From: an uncultured Flavihumibacter sp.
GTDB lineage: Bacteria; Bacteroidota; Bacteroidia; Chitinophagales; Chitinophagaceae
Reading direction: 5' to 3'
DNA: 18,871 nucleotides
Assembly (NCBI GenBank): GCA_946482545.1
Contig: CAMLRX010000102.1
Location: 1 to 18,871, forward strand
The notes beneath the pieces are model-generated. The model worked only from the letters and a program-made list of their open reading frames with translations. It was not told the DNA's origin and did not search any database. Below, piece after piece: positions 5,856-14,928 of the stretch. The position numbers and the translations under genes are program-made. Numbering within the stretch: the first letter of the stretch is position 1; each line of letters opens with the position of its first letter.

Positions 5856-7649
5856 TTAAAGATTCATGTAGGAAGTAAGCCATGTGCTTCCTTCCAGGCC
5901 CCAGGCTTTGGAGGGCATCACCCCCATCCAGGCCATCAGTTGGGTAACGAGGTCTACCGAGTTGGGTACCACTTTATAAGAATTGGCATCGGGTGTTGGA
6001 CAGATGCCGTTCACCACCTCCACAAAACTTGTTTTGCCGTAAGAACCTGTAAGTGGCATAGCGAGATTATTCAGCACCTGCTGATCGGCAATTTTTCCAG
6101 ACTGCGCCAGCAAGGCTTCGCGATCGGTACCATTTACATTAACTTTCGCTATATCACGGCAGGACCAATATGCCAGGAGGTTATCAAAAGTGTTGGTTTC
6201 TTCCTGCGGATGGCTTGTTCTGCAATAATTCGCGGCAATGTATTCTCTGCTGAAAGCAGTATCATATATCTTAACGTCAGTAATGTTATAGTTCTTAAGC
6301 CCTGAAACGTCATCGCCGCTAAGTTGTCCGAAAGTAAGTGGCGCCGGACTGTTCAGGTTTCCATAAGAATGAATATTCCGCGTACCATCAGTAATACCAC
6401 CATCATAATAAACGCCATCGGTAAAAGTTTCCACCCTTCTTGTAGTGGCATCTACCTGCTTAATCGTTACAGTGAGTGTGTGCCATTTTCCATCAGAAAT
6501 TGCGTGTCCGCGGATTTGCCTGTTTCCCAAGCCTGTTTGTCCGAAATTCACCATCCAGAAATTGGCTTCCAGGAAGAAAACCCATCCTACCACACCGCCA
6601 GAGAAGCTTGCTCTTTTGGAAAGTATGGCCGGGTAATAATAGTTCCCTGTTGGGATCCGCACCTTGCATTCGATGGTATAGCTGCCCGATGCACCAATAT
6701 CCAATGTGCTTCCAGCATTCCGTGTTTGCGCTTTTGATGCCTGTTGCGCGCCACCCTGATACACAGGTGTATTGCCAGAAAAAGGCAGTGAACCGGGGCG
6801 GTAATTCACTTTCAGATTGGGGGCATAACAAACAAAAAAGGTATTCCTTCTGGAGTCATCATAAGCCAGCTTATCGGCAGCAACAGGATCATCGGCCACA
6901 ACAGAACCTTTGTTGGAAGTAACTATGATCATCCAGTTTTCCAGGTTGTAAGTTGATCTTCTGCCCAATGCTTCTACCAGCTCACGGATATAGGTATCCG
7001 TTTTCAGCACAGCAGCTTTGTAGCCCGCATCTGCTTCGGAATAGGCACCCGCCTGTCCGGCCAGGTCAACATCGTGGAACTGCGCCACGATCAGCCTGGA
7101 ATCTTTGGTGGCGATATCGTTTAGTGTTGCGTCCGCAACAGCTTCATCGTTACCGGAAAAAGTAGTTTTTTCAGTGGCGTCCGAAGCCAGGTTGGTGATG
7201 AACGCCTGGGAAGCGCCATACGCTGCTGTGCGCCATTCGGGGCGCAATTGCTTTAACCTGGAGAATACGGAAGGATATTGCTGCAACTGGTTGCCGGTGA
7301 AATCTTCTCCGGTCACATTGTGTTTATCCTGGTTTACGCCGGTGAGCAGGCTGGTCCAGCCGAGTGCATTGGTAACGGGAGTTTTACGGGTATCCGTGAG
7401 TCCGTTCCAGGAGTAAATAGAGTTATCGGTCAGCACGGAAATATAGGGCGGCTGAATTTTCTGCACTTCCAGGCCTACGGCGCCGTCCACTACTATCACC
7501 AGCATTTTCTGCGTTTTGGAAACGCCGCCATCGGTGCCGTAATCTTCCTGTAAAGTTGGTTCAAAAGGTTTGTTACAGGAGGTATAGGTGGTAGTGGCAA
7601 CCGCTATAGCAGCCACTCCTATTAAAGTATGAAAAATGTTCTTGCGCAT
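5856..7649 (-). CDS. Alkaline-phosphatase-fold/LamG lipoprotein (DUF4983-like), probable pseudoenzyme
   Basis: I start at the ATG at 7649 (597 residues), which gives a normal signal peptide (MRKNIFHTLIGV to TYTSC, Cys25) and a 27-base gap; the in-frame ATG at 7673 is possible but starts 3 bases after the upstream stop. Residues about 48-285 resemble the alkaline-phosphatase superfamily: VIVVDGAVG with Asp55, then TNALGWTSLLTG, where the nucleophile position holds Asn94. HDVDLAGQAG keeps Asp195 but has Gln199 instead of His. TSNKG replaces SDHG, so both Asp and His are gone (Asn246, Lys247). Residues about 315-497 are a LamG-like jelly roll (GSYTIECKVRIP, KWHTLTVTI, FTDGVYYDGG, VKIYDTAFS). The tail (SVDLVTQLMAWMGV, LEG) looks like the closing part of the phosphatase fold. 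It is paralogous to the gene at 2031-3761. I infer a non-catalytic binding lipoprotein. Confidence 0.75.
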   Translation of the reverse strand: MRKNIFHTLIGVAAIAVATTTYTSCNKPFEPTLQEDYGTDGGVSKTQKMLVIVVDGAVGLEVQKIQPPYISVLTDNSIYSWNGLTDTRKTPVTNALGWTSLLTGVNQDKHNVTGEDFTGNQLQQYPSVFSRLKQLRPEWRTAAYGASQAFITNLASDATEKTTFSGNDEAVADATLNDIATKDSRLIVAQFHDVDLAGQAGAYSEADAGYKAAVLKTDTYIRELVEALGRRSTYNLENWMIIVTSNKGSVVADDPVAADKLAYDDSRRNTFFVCYAPNLKVNYRPGSLPFSGNTPVYQGGAQQASKAQTRNAGSTLDIGASGSYTIECKVRIPTGNYYYPAILSKRASFSGGVVGWVFFLEANFWMVNFGQTGLGNRQIRGHAISDGKWHTLTVTIKQVDATTRRVETFTDGVYYDGGITDGTRNIHSYGNLNSPAPLTFGQLSGDDVSGLKNYNITDVKIYDTAFSREYIAANYCRTSHPQEETNTFDNLLAYWSCRDIAKVNVNGTDREALLAQSGKIADQQVLNNLAMPLTGSYGKTSFVEVVNGICPTPDANSYKVVPNSVDLVTQLMAWMGVMPSKAWGLEGSTWLTSYMNL

Positions 7650-7676
7650 CTTCAATGTTTTAATGTTCAGCATGGG

Positions 7677-9320
7677 TTAGTTCCTGATTTCAAGGAACAC
7701 GATATTCCTTACTTCTGTGTTATCGAACCGGGTAAAGTTGCCCACGAGTATTACGCCGGGATACCCCTGTTCAGTGGTTCTTTCCAACGCCTTGTGCACC
7801 GTTCCGCTGAAGGCGCCTAAGTTGTTATAGCCCTGAATAGCATTTCCAGTGGCATCCAAAACACCGAAACCGGGTCGGATCTTCCCATTGTATTTCTGGA
7901 AACTACCGGCTATGAGTATTTTACCTGAATTGAGCTGGGAAGCGAAAGTGACCATTCCGCCTTCAACGGGTGCAAGGGTAAACCCTGTATCAATGGAGCC
8001 GTCCGTTTTCAGCATCACCACGCCGTTCACGGGTGTTCCGTTAAAATTTCTGAACTCGCCCGTGAGCAGTATTCTTCCTGTGGTAGCATTGTATGTGGCG
8101 GCGGTAATCAGCCCGTCCGCTCCAGTACCGGTATTGAAGTTGGTGGCAACGGAGCCGTCGCTTTCATTAACTGCAACGATCCTGCCGGCAGCGCTGCCGT
8201 TGTAGTTGGTGAAATTACCCACAATCACGATGCGGTTGCCTGAAATACGCAAGGCCTCCGAAACAACGCCGTTCACTCCGGGTTTACCGCGGTGCAAAGC
8301 CAGGTCATAGTTAAAAGTAGAATCCAGTGTACCGTTGCTGTTCATGCGCAATACGGTATTCATCAGTACACGGTCGGTTATTTTAGCGGTCTTGCTGGAG
8401 CGCTCGTAAAAGTAGCTTTGGTATTGGGAGAAAGCGCCTACTGCGATGATTTGTCCTGAAGCGGTTTCAAAAGCGCGCCGGATGGTGCCGTTCACACCGC
8501 CATTGAAGGTAGCCACAGTATCCCTGTCGTCATTCGGATTGTTGATCGGATCAGGGTTCACAAGTGTGACAACAGAAGTATCCAATTGCGCCCGTTGGTA
8601 CACCCGGGTAATAGAACTGATCCCTTCTCTTTCATTGTATTTGGAGAAAAGACCGGAGATCAGGTATTGCGAGGTAGACATAGGAGATATGGAATAGACC
8701 GCCCCACCTTCTGCACCGGTGCGTGTAAGCAGCCTGTCGCCAGAACCCGTCATGGGAGCACCTGTTCCACTGATCCTTGCAAGGTTAATGATTGGCGCAG
8801 CGGGCGAGCCCAGGTTCTGGTAGTTGGTAAAAGACCCGGCCACAATATAGTTATTGGCCAACCCTGTAGCAGGTACAATATCAAATATGGTACCTTCAGC
8901 GCCGTTGAATGCAGTGAAAGCAGGATCAATCGTGATATTCCCCCTAACCCTGAATTCAGGACCAAAATAATACTGGTTATTGTACACTACTGCTGCACCG
9001 CCTGTAATGGCATCTTCCGGCACACGCACCGTTACAGTGCTATCTGTTACGGTGATTACTTCGGTTTCCAGTTGTCCCATCAGGAACTTGAAATTGTTCT
9101 CCTTGCCTTTCAGTCCGAGTACTTTAAAAGTAATGGGCGCACCTGCCCTTCCCTGCGACGGACTGGGTAGTCCATCCAGGAACCTGATCTCAGCCTTTGG
9201 TCCCTCGGGATACAATTGCACCCTGGTTTGATTGTCTTTCGTGCAGGCAAACAGGAACAGCGCCATGCCTGCCGGCAGCAGCCAGTATTTTTTCATGTAT
9301 GATCGATGCGTTTTGCTCAT
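7677..9320 (-). CDS. DUF5008-like lipoprotein: TIG-like domain plus seven-repeat propeller
   Basis: The 547-residue product has a lipoprotein signal (LFLFAC, Cys26 from this start; an alternative ATG at 9296 would shorten the N-terminus by eight residues). Residues about 40-127 look like an IPT/TIG immunoglobulin-like domain (GRAGAPITFKVLGL, VTVRVPEDAITG). From about 130 to the end are seven copies of a motif of the form hydrophobic-x-G-x-F-x-x-[YF]: Gly162, 223, 295, 368, 421, 472 and 527, with delta-60-type phrases such as NSNGTLDSTF and KTDGSIDTGF. Seven units suggest a closed beta-propeller. No catalytic motif is visible. Position after SusD and fasciclin genes suggests a surface binding protein in the SusE/SusF role, probably contacting ligand or the SusCD complex. 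The DUF5008 name rests on recalled family features and context. Confidence 0.75.
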   Translation of the reverse strand: MSKTHRSYMKKYWLLPAGMALFLFACTKDNQTRVQLYPEGPKAEIRFLDGLPSPSQGRAGAPITFKVLGLKGKENNFKFLMGQLETEVITVTDSTVTVRVPEDAITGGAAVVYNNQYYFGPEFRVRGNITIDPAFTAFNGAEGTIFDIVPATGLANNYIVAGSFTNYQNLGSPAAPIINLARISGTGAPMTGSGDRLLTRTGAEGGAVYSISPMSTSQYLISGLFSKYNEREGISSITRVYQRAQLDTSVVTLVNPDPINNPNDDRDTVATFNGGVNGTIRRAFETASGQIIAVGAFSQYQSYFYERSSKTAKITDRVLMNTVLRMNSNGTLDSTFNYDLALHRGKPGVNGVVSEALRISGNRIVIVGNFTNYNGSAAGRIVAVNESDGSVATNFNTGTGADGLITAATYNATTGRILLTGEFRNFNGTPVNGVVMLKTDGSIDTGFTLAPVEGGMVTFASQLNSGKILIAGSFQKYNGKIRPGFGVLDATGNAIQGYNNLGAFSGTVHKALERTTEQGYPGVILVGNFTRFDNTEVRNIVFLEIRN

Positions 9321-9354
9321 AATTTTCAGTTGAGAATGGTGGAACAGAATTGCT

Positions 9355-10107
9355 TTATGGGTCTATGCCCGCATTGAGTGCTTCGTTGTAGAACATTAAA
9401 GGGTCGAAGCCGAAGTAATGCGTGGAAAGATCAAGGTCGTTCAGCGAAGGATTAAGGGTAAACCCACTCAGCGCATAACGGAGCACGTGAATATAACCGT
9501 TGTCCGTTTGAATATTGGAAGTGGCCACACCAGCCGATAACAACGAGTTTGACGGCGCAGACATTGACCTGATATAAGACAAGTATAAAGTTCTGAGGCC
9601 GGCATACTGAATGCCACCTGCATCCTCATAATCAACGCCAACATTCATCACCGATCCTTCCAGTGAAACATAAGGCTGCCCGGGAAAAACAGGAATGTTC
9701 AGGAAATCTATCTGCGGGTAATCATTCAATGATTTTTTGTGCGCGAACATATATTTGCCGAGCATTTTTTTCCAGACCTCCGGTTTTACCTGCTCCACTC
9801 TTCTGATGGTATCCTTTCCATAAGAATAGAGCAGCATATTCGTTAAACGGATCGTGAGCTGGATGGTGGGATCCGGCGGTGCGAAGAAAGTCACCTCCTG
9901 GTTGCGGAGAGTTGCTTCCATTCCTGCGAAACGAATGACCTTGTTCAAGGTATCGAACATACCTTTTCCCGATTCCAGGTATTCCATGGATGAGCCCTTG
10001 AAAACCGGGTCCAGCACACCGCCATCCTGGTAGTTGCTTTTTTTACAGCCGCTGAAAAGGATCAGCAGGAATAGGGAGATTGCTCCTGTTTTTTTAACTG
10101 GTATCAT
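9355..10107 (-). CDS. Fasciclin (FAS1) domain lipoprotein, second copy
   Basis: The 250-residue product has a short lipoprotein signal ending LFSGC (Cys21). It contains one FAS1-like domain: the H1-type motif VTFFAPPDPT at 72-81 and the H2-type motif NIQTDNGYIHVLRYAL at about 198-213, the pattern of the TVFAPTD and NG.IHVID boxes of the family. The C-terminus continues about 35 residues past H2 (LNPSLNDLDLSTHYFGFDP). FAS1 domains mediate adhesion or protein-protein contacts; in Bacteroidota such lipoproteins often sit beside SusCD genes. Here it starts 20 bases after the second SusD. The fasciclin gene at 16014-16700 takes the same position after the first SusD but is only distantly similar, so the two probably serve different SusCD pairs. 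No enzymatic residue is evident. Confidence 0.8.
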   Translation of the reverse strand: MIPVKKTGAISLFLLILFSGCKKSNYQDGGVLDPVFKGSSMEYLESGKGMFDTLNKVIRFAGMEATLRNQEVTFFAPPDPTIQLTIRLTNMLLYSYGKDTIRRVEQVKPEVWKKMLGKYMFAHKKSLNDYPQIDFLNIPVFPGQPYVSLEGSVMNVGVDYEDAGGIQYAGLRTLYLSYIRSMSAPSNSLLSAGVATSNIQTDNGYIHVLRYALSGFTLNPSLNDLDLSTHYFGFDPLMFYNEALNAGIDP

Positions 10108-10127
10108 CTGCGTTGGTTTATGGATCC

Positions 10128-11690
10128 TTAATTCCAGTAATTATTTAAAGTAACGTTCGGGTTATTGTTGCGCACTGCATTGCTGAGGGGCCAGGTCCAT
10201 GCGCCGTTCTTGAAATCTTCGGGAGAGATCGTGTTACCGAAGCTGAGGTCAGGATCAAGCACGTTCCTGGTGCGGATCATATCGTAAGAGAAATGCCCCT
10301 CTCCTATCAGTTCCTTACAACGCTCATACCATATCGCCTCTTTCAGTTCATCTCCACCCGGACCAGAATAAACAGTGGCGCGTGCCCTGTTGCGGATGGT
10401 ATTCAGCATGGTGATGGCTTCTTCGTTACGGCTCAGCGCCGCATAAGCTTCGGCCAGCATCAGGTAAGATTCACCCAGGCGGAAAACGATCTGGCTGTCG
10501 TCCACATAAGTGGCGTTGTTTTCAGTCTGGAAGATATTGCTGTATTTGGTGAGCCAGAATTCGCCGGTAGTGGAATAGATGCCATCGTACCAATCCGACC
10601 TCCGGATATCCGGCTCCCCGGCAGGATAAATTTCATCCAGGAAAGCCTGCGCATAATACAAGTAGGTGTTCCTCCTGGTGGTGGTACCGCCCACAAAGGC
10701 ACGGGTAACGTGGTCGGAATAGTACGACCAGCCAAAGCTTTCGCCGTAATTTGAGTTCTGCGGCATTTCAAATAATCCTTCTTTGGAACGACCGCGGAAC
10801 ACCACCCGGAAATTTCCGTTGTCGTAAGGAAGCAGTTCGTAAGCGCCGCCGTTGTCATTGATCAGTTCTTCGCCAAACGCCACAGTTTTCATATAGTGAT
10901 CATTGGCGTTTCCGGGATCAAATGAAGCGAGCCACATGTTCATGTGCATCATCAGCGCCAGGGCGCCGCCACGCATGCCACGCACCGCTCTTCTTGCCGC
11001 GTCGTTATAGGTCCAGGGCAGGTTCTGATAATGCGCTTCCATATCGGCCACACATTTCTTCAACACTTCAATCATATTCGTGCGGGCCAGTGGCGTAGAA
11101 TTGTAAGCATTGGTGTAATAAGGCACATCGCCGTAAAGACGCACCATGGTAAAGTACGCCATATTGCGCATAAACACGCCTTCAGCTTTGTATTTGGCTT
11201 TCATTTCATCGGAGAGCACGGCCACGCCATCCACTTCCTGCACCAGCACATTAGCGCCCGCCACCACTTTGAACAAGCGGTCCCAGTTCATGAAACGGGA
11301 AGTATTGAAAATGGAAGACCAGTTGTTGCCGCTCCACCCAAACGTACCGCGCACAATGGGGTTCAGGTTATTGGTGCGCAGGAACTGTACATAGGTTCGT
11401 CCCCAACCGCTGTTGGAAGGTTCATACACCGGCGCGAAACGCATGTCGCCGGAAAAAGCGAAGAAAGGAAATTCATCCGATCCTCCGGGCGATTTCATGT
11501 TACTCCTGAAAGTGGCGGCACGGTACAGTTCAAACAGGCCGTTGGTGTAATTGTCCACATCCTCTTCGGTGGTCCAGAAGTTGTTTCCGGAGAGGTTGCT
11601 CAGCGGATCGAGGTTCAGGAACTTCTTGCAACCGGAGCCTGTGGCAGCCACGGCGCAAACCAGTAATATATGGATCAGTCTGTGTTTCAT
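10128..11690 (-). CDS. RagB/SusD-family outer-membrane lipoprotein, second copy
   Basis: I use the ATG at 11690 (520 residues), giving a compact signal peptide ending TGSGC (Cys21). An ATG at 11714 would add eight residues. SusD hallmarks are the N-terminal FLNLDPLSNLSGNNFWTTEEDV, split here as FLNLDPLSNL and FWTTEEDV, the helical MVRLYGDVPYYT at about 182-193, the TPR-like SYLMLAEAYAALSRNEEAI, NTIRNRAR, and ELIGEGHFSYDMIR near the C-terminus. SusD proteins sit over the SusC barrel as a lid and bind the ligand before import. It follows its SusC partner by 42 bases, the canonical order. Length is normal for the family. Ligand specificity cannot be read from sequence; the locus suggests glycoprotein fragments. 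Confidence 0.93.
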   Translation of the reverse strand: MKHRLIHILLVCAVAATGSGCKKFLNLDPLSNLSGNNFWTTEEDVDNYTNGLFELYRAATFRSNMKSPGGSDEFPFFAFSGDMRFAPVYEPSNSGWGRTYVQFLRTNNLNPIVRGTFGWSGNNWSSIFNTSRFMNWDRLFKVVAGANVLVQEVDGVAVLSDEMKAKYKAEGVFMRNMAYFTMVRLYGDVPYYTNAYNSTPLARTNMIEVLKKCVADMEAHYQNLPWTYNDAARRAVRGMRGGALALMMHMNMWLASFDPGNANDHYMKTVAFGEELINDNGGAYELLPYDNGNFRVVFRGRSKEGLFEMPQNSNYGESFGWSYYSDHVTRAFVGGTTTRRNTYLYYAQAFLDEIYPAGEPDIRRSDWYDGIYSTTGEFWLTKYSNIFQTENNATYVDDSQIVFRLGESYLMLAEAYAALSRNEEAITMLNTIRNRARATVYSGPGGDELKEAIWYERCKELIGEGHFSYDMIRTRNVLDPDLSFGNTISPEDFKNGAWTWPLSNAVRNNNPNVTLNNYWN

Positions 11691-11732
11691 TGTTGTCAAT
11701 TTTCTGTTTAGCATCCTGCTTTCTTTCCCGGT

Positions 11733-14700
11733 TTAGAATTGAATGTTCATGCCCACGGCCATACTCCTTCTGTTGGGGTATCCGCCGGAAACATCTCTTC
11801 CCAGTTGGCTTACCAGTTCAGGATCAGGTCCGGAATAATTGGAGAAGGTGTACACGTTGTTGAGTGTTAAATAAACATTGGCAGATGTAACCCCGATGCT
11901 CCTGGTCCAGTTCCTGTTGAAATTGTATTTCAGGGTGATGTTGTTGATCTTCCAGTAAGAGCCATCTTCCATGAAAAGCGTTTGATTGTAGCGGTAAGGC
12001 TGAATCAGGTTCGCCCTTCTGAAATCGAACGGATTCGGATAGGTGGCATTTGCGCTGCCGCTGGCTTTATCATCCGCGGATGGCTTCCAGAAATCATATT
12101 CATCAATCGGCACGAGTGCATTGGCAGAAGTAGGATTGTAGAAGTTGCGGAAAGTTTCAGACAACGCGCTGTTCAGCAAATCCCTTTTTATGGTGTAAGA
12201 AAGGTTCACACTCAGGGTGAAGTTTTTGTAAGTAGTCAGTGAGTTGAATCCGCCAGTTATTCTCGGCAAAGGGTTGCCGGCAGAAACCAGGTCCTGCTCG
12301 TCTATGATGTAATCGCCATTGATATCCGTGAACATGGGGTCTCCACCCTGGAAGTAAACACCGGTATTCCTTCCGTTCTGCAAGCGCAATCCGGTCTGGG
12401 GATTCACGGGCACATCTGCAGTGCTGGCGAATACGCCTGCGGTATGGTACACCAGGTTGGAGAAGGGCGACATACCAAGGCGGTAAACGATGGGTACACC
12501 CGAATTATCGGAGTCTGTAAAATTCTGTACCCGCTGGCGCTCGTTGTTCGGCAATCTTGTAAGTACAGGGTTGTTAAGGGCGTAAGTGCCTGAAACGGTC
12601 CATTGCAACGGACGGCCCTGGGGCAGCAACCGGAACATGGCGGTGATCTCATAGCCATAGTTCACCATACTTCTTTCGTTCGATTTGATGGTGGAGAATC
12701 CATTCTCTACGGAAAGGGGCACTTCCATCACTTCATTGTCCATCGACTCGTAGTAGGTTTCCACCGTGGTGTTGATGGCGTTGTTCAGGAAACCGAGTTC
12801 GAAGCCGAGGTTGAACTTGGTTTTGGTTTGGGGTTTGAAATTGTCGTTCGGAATATTACCCCAGTTGATGTAAACGGTAGGATCATCATTGTAGTTGTTG
12901 CCAATGCTGTATGTTCCATAGGCATCAAAGATGCTTCCGGTGGGAACAATGTTCTTTCCCCATCCGGCCCTGATGGATCCGTAGCTGAGCCAGGCTTTAT
13001 CGGCAAAGAAGTTTTCGCGGTTAAAGTTCCAGCGCGCACTCACCGAAGGGTTCTGGGTATAACCGGTGGTGGGTCCGTTGGTAGAAGTTCCATCCCAACG
13101 GTAACTCAGGTCAATCACGTATTTGGTATCGAAGTTATAAGAGATGGTACCGCCATAACCGTGGATACGGGTATCTTTCGCATTGTTGAGGGTACCGCCG
13201 CGGGAGAGGGTCCAGTTGTAACCCACCGGACCTTCGATCTGGTCGTTACTGGTTTGGTTCAGCTCAATTGCATTCGCCCTGAAACCATAAGAAGACAGTT
13301 CATTGAACACAAACGCGTTGAAGTTGTGCCTGTTGACCGTTTTTATGTAACTGAGCGCGGAACGGTTGTAAACAGTGTACGTTTTATCGTTGTAGCTGTA
13401 GTATCCCGAACGGTTGTTGTTGATGAAAGAAGGGCTGAACCGGCTGGACGTACCCGTGATGATGTTATAGGTAAACAGGTTCGACATCCGAAGGCCCTTA
13501 ATAGGCTCATACTGGAGGTCAAGCGTTGTAGAGATGTTGATGTTTTTGTTGTCATCGTCCACTTCCTTTCCATCCGCAGCCGCATTGAAGTCAGCATAAT
13601 ATGCCGGGGAAAGTAAGGAAGAAAGGTTGGAAGCCGCTTTGATATCCACCTGTTGTAAACCAAGGCCGCTGCCATTGTTTCTTTGTCCCATGGAGCCGCG
13701 CAGGTTGGTCACCATCCTGAATTTTTCGGTAGGCTGGTAAAGGGCGTCCATGCCGAGGGTATATCTTTTGAAACCGGTATTCCGCATGATCCCGTCTTCG
13801 GAATAGTAGTTCAGGTTGGTTTTGTAGTTGAAAGTCTGGTCGCCACCTGAAATATTGATGTTATGGGTCTGGTTGTATGTAGTGCGGAAGAACAGGCTCT
13901 GCCAGTCGGTGGAATTGTTATAATAAGGGTTCAATGAATCCGACAGGAACGGCGTGGAATTAATCAAACGGAGTGCGGATTCGTAAGTGGTATCGTAATT
14001 CAGTATCTGGCTGATCCGGGCATTACGTTCCTCGTTGCCCCCCATCACTTTACGTTGTGCGGGCGCGTAGTTCATAAAGTAAGAACCGGAATAGGAAATG
14101 ATGGGCACTTTGGAACGACCGCGCCTGGTGGTCACGATGATCACACCATAAGCGCCACGGGAACCGTATTGTGAGGTGGCGGCGGCATCTTTCAGGAACT
14201 CCATCTGCTCAATATCTTCCGGAGGAATCAGGGAGAGTGGGCTGATGCCGGGGCCTCCACCCTGGAAACCATATTCGTAGTTGGTGTTCATGTCTACGGG
14301 AACACCATCTATTACAAACAGTGGTGAAGTAGGGGTAAGAAATCCATCGGCGCTCACGGCGGCGCTGGAAATACCGCGCAGGTTAATGGTACCCATCGCA
14401 CCGGGAGAACCGGTGTTGTTCTGGATGTTGAGACCGGCCACTTTCCCCTGGAGCAGTTCCATCACGTTGGCCACCGGAACATCCTGTAATTGCTTCCCGG
14501 AGATGACCGTAGTAGCGCCAGTGGTGGTTTCGCGGGTGGAACGTTTAAAACCCTGTACCACCACTTCTTTCATCGCGTCGTCTTTTGGCGACATCACAAT
14601 CTCCATGCTGAGCTGGGATTGTGTGATGGTTCTTTTTTCAGAACCGAATCCGCTGAAGGTAAAGGTAACGGTGGTACCGGCTTCTACGGTAAAATCGAAC

Positions 14701-14909
14701 TTACCTTCGTTGTCGGTGGAACCCAGTACTTTTTTGCCTGCGGTGATGGAAACGCCGGGTTTACGGGAGTTGTCCACCTTATCCACCACGATCCCGCGGA
14801 TGGTCACCTTCGTTTGCGCCTGCAACAGCGAGGGTACGAGGCAGCAGAACAGCAGCGCCAGCGGTGCGGCCAGTAATTTTCTCATAACGTTATGGTTGAG
14901 TTGCTTCAT
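11733..14909 (-). CDS. SusC/RagA-family TonB-dependent outer-membrane transporter
   Basis: The open frame extends to 14975, but that start would overlap the preceding gene. ATG at 14909 (1058 residues) leaves a 19-base gap and a clear signal peptide ending SLLQAQ. Domains in order: a carboxypeptidase-D-regulatory-like N-terminal extension at about 34-110 (VTIRGIVVD, GSTDNEGKFDF), a TonB-box-like MKEVVVQGFKR near 113-123, a plug at about 125-265 with FVIDGVPVD and YGSRGAYGVIIVTTRRG, then a barrel of about 22 strands ending in Phe (VGMNIQF), the expected C-terminal beta-signal. It imports oligomers with energy from TonB-ExbBD, together with its SusD lid encoded next. It is the central gene of the operon. 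No truncation or frameshift was seen. Confidence 0.95.
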   Translation of the reverse strand: MKQLNHNVMRKLLAAPLALLFCCLVPSLLQAQTKVTIRGIVVDKVDNSRKPGVSITAGKKVLGSTDNEGKFDFTVEAGTTVTFTFSGFGSEKRTITQSQLSMEIVMSPKDDAMKEVVVQGFKRSTRETTTGATTVISGKQLQDVPVANVMELLQGKVAGLNIQNNTGSPGAMGTINLRGISSAAVSADGFLTPTSPLFVIDGVPVDMNTNYEYGFQGGGPGISPLSLIPPEDIEQMEFLKDAAATSQYGSRGAYGVIIVTTRRGRSKVPIISYSGSYFMNYAPAQRKVMGGNEERNARISQILNYDTTYESALRLINSTPFLSDSLNPYYNNSTDWQSLFFRTTYNQTHNINISGGDQTFNYKTNLNYYSEDGIMRNTGFKRYTLGMDALYQPTEKFRMVTNLRGSMGQRNNGSGLGLQQVDIKAASNLSSLLSPAYYADFNAAADGKEVDDDNKNINISTTLDLQYEPIKGLRMSNLFTYNIITGTSSRFSPSFINNNRSGYYSYNDKTYTVYNRSALSYIKTVNRHNFNAFVFNELSSYGFRANAIELNQTSNDQIEGPVGYNWTLSRGGTLNNAKDTRIHGYGGTISYNFDTKYVIDLSYRWDGTSTNGPTTGYTQNPSVSARWNFNRENFFADKAWLSYGSIRAGWGKNIVPTGSIFDAYGTYSIGNNYNDDPTVYINWGNIPNDNFKPQTKTKFNLGFELGFLNNAINTTVETYYESMDNEVMEVPLSVENGFSTIKSNERSMVNYGYEITAMFRLLPQGRPLQWTVSGTYALNNPVLTRLPNNERQRVQNFTDSDNSGVPIVYRLGMSPFSNLVYHTAGVFASTADVPVNPQTGLRLQNGRNTGVYFQGGDPMFTDINGDYIIDEQDLVSAGNPLPRITGGFNSLTTYKNFTLSVNLSYTIKRDLLNSALSETFRNFYNPTSANALVPIDEYDFWKPSADDKASGSANATYPNPFDFRRANLIQPYRYNQTLFMEDGSYWKINNITLKYNFNRNWTRSIGVTSANVYLTLNNVYTFSNYSGPDPELVSQLGRDVSGGYPNRRSMAVGMNIQF

Positions 14910-14928
14910 TATAGCGTGTTGATTGGCG

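Noticed and set aside
839..7649. Link between PorQ/type IX secretion and export of the operon's proteins
   Set aside because: The operon proteins are lipoproteins or barrel proteins with no type IX C-terminal sorting domain, and a strong terminator separates porQ from the operon.
12603..13616. 337-codon plus-strand open frame
   Set aside because: Fully antisense within the SusC gene. The repeated Val/Gly/Arg composition reflects the codon bias of the barrel gene.
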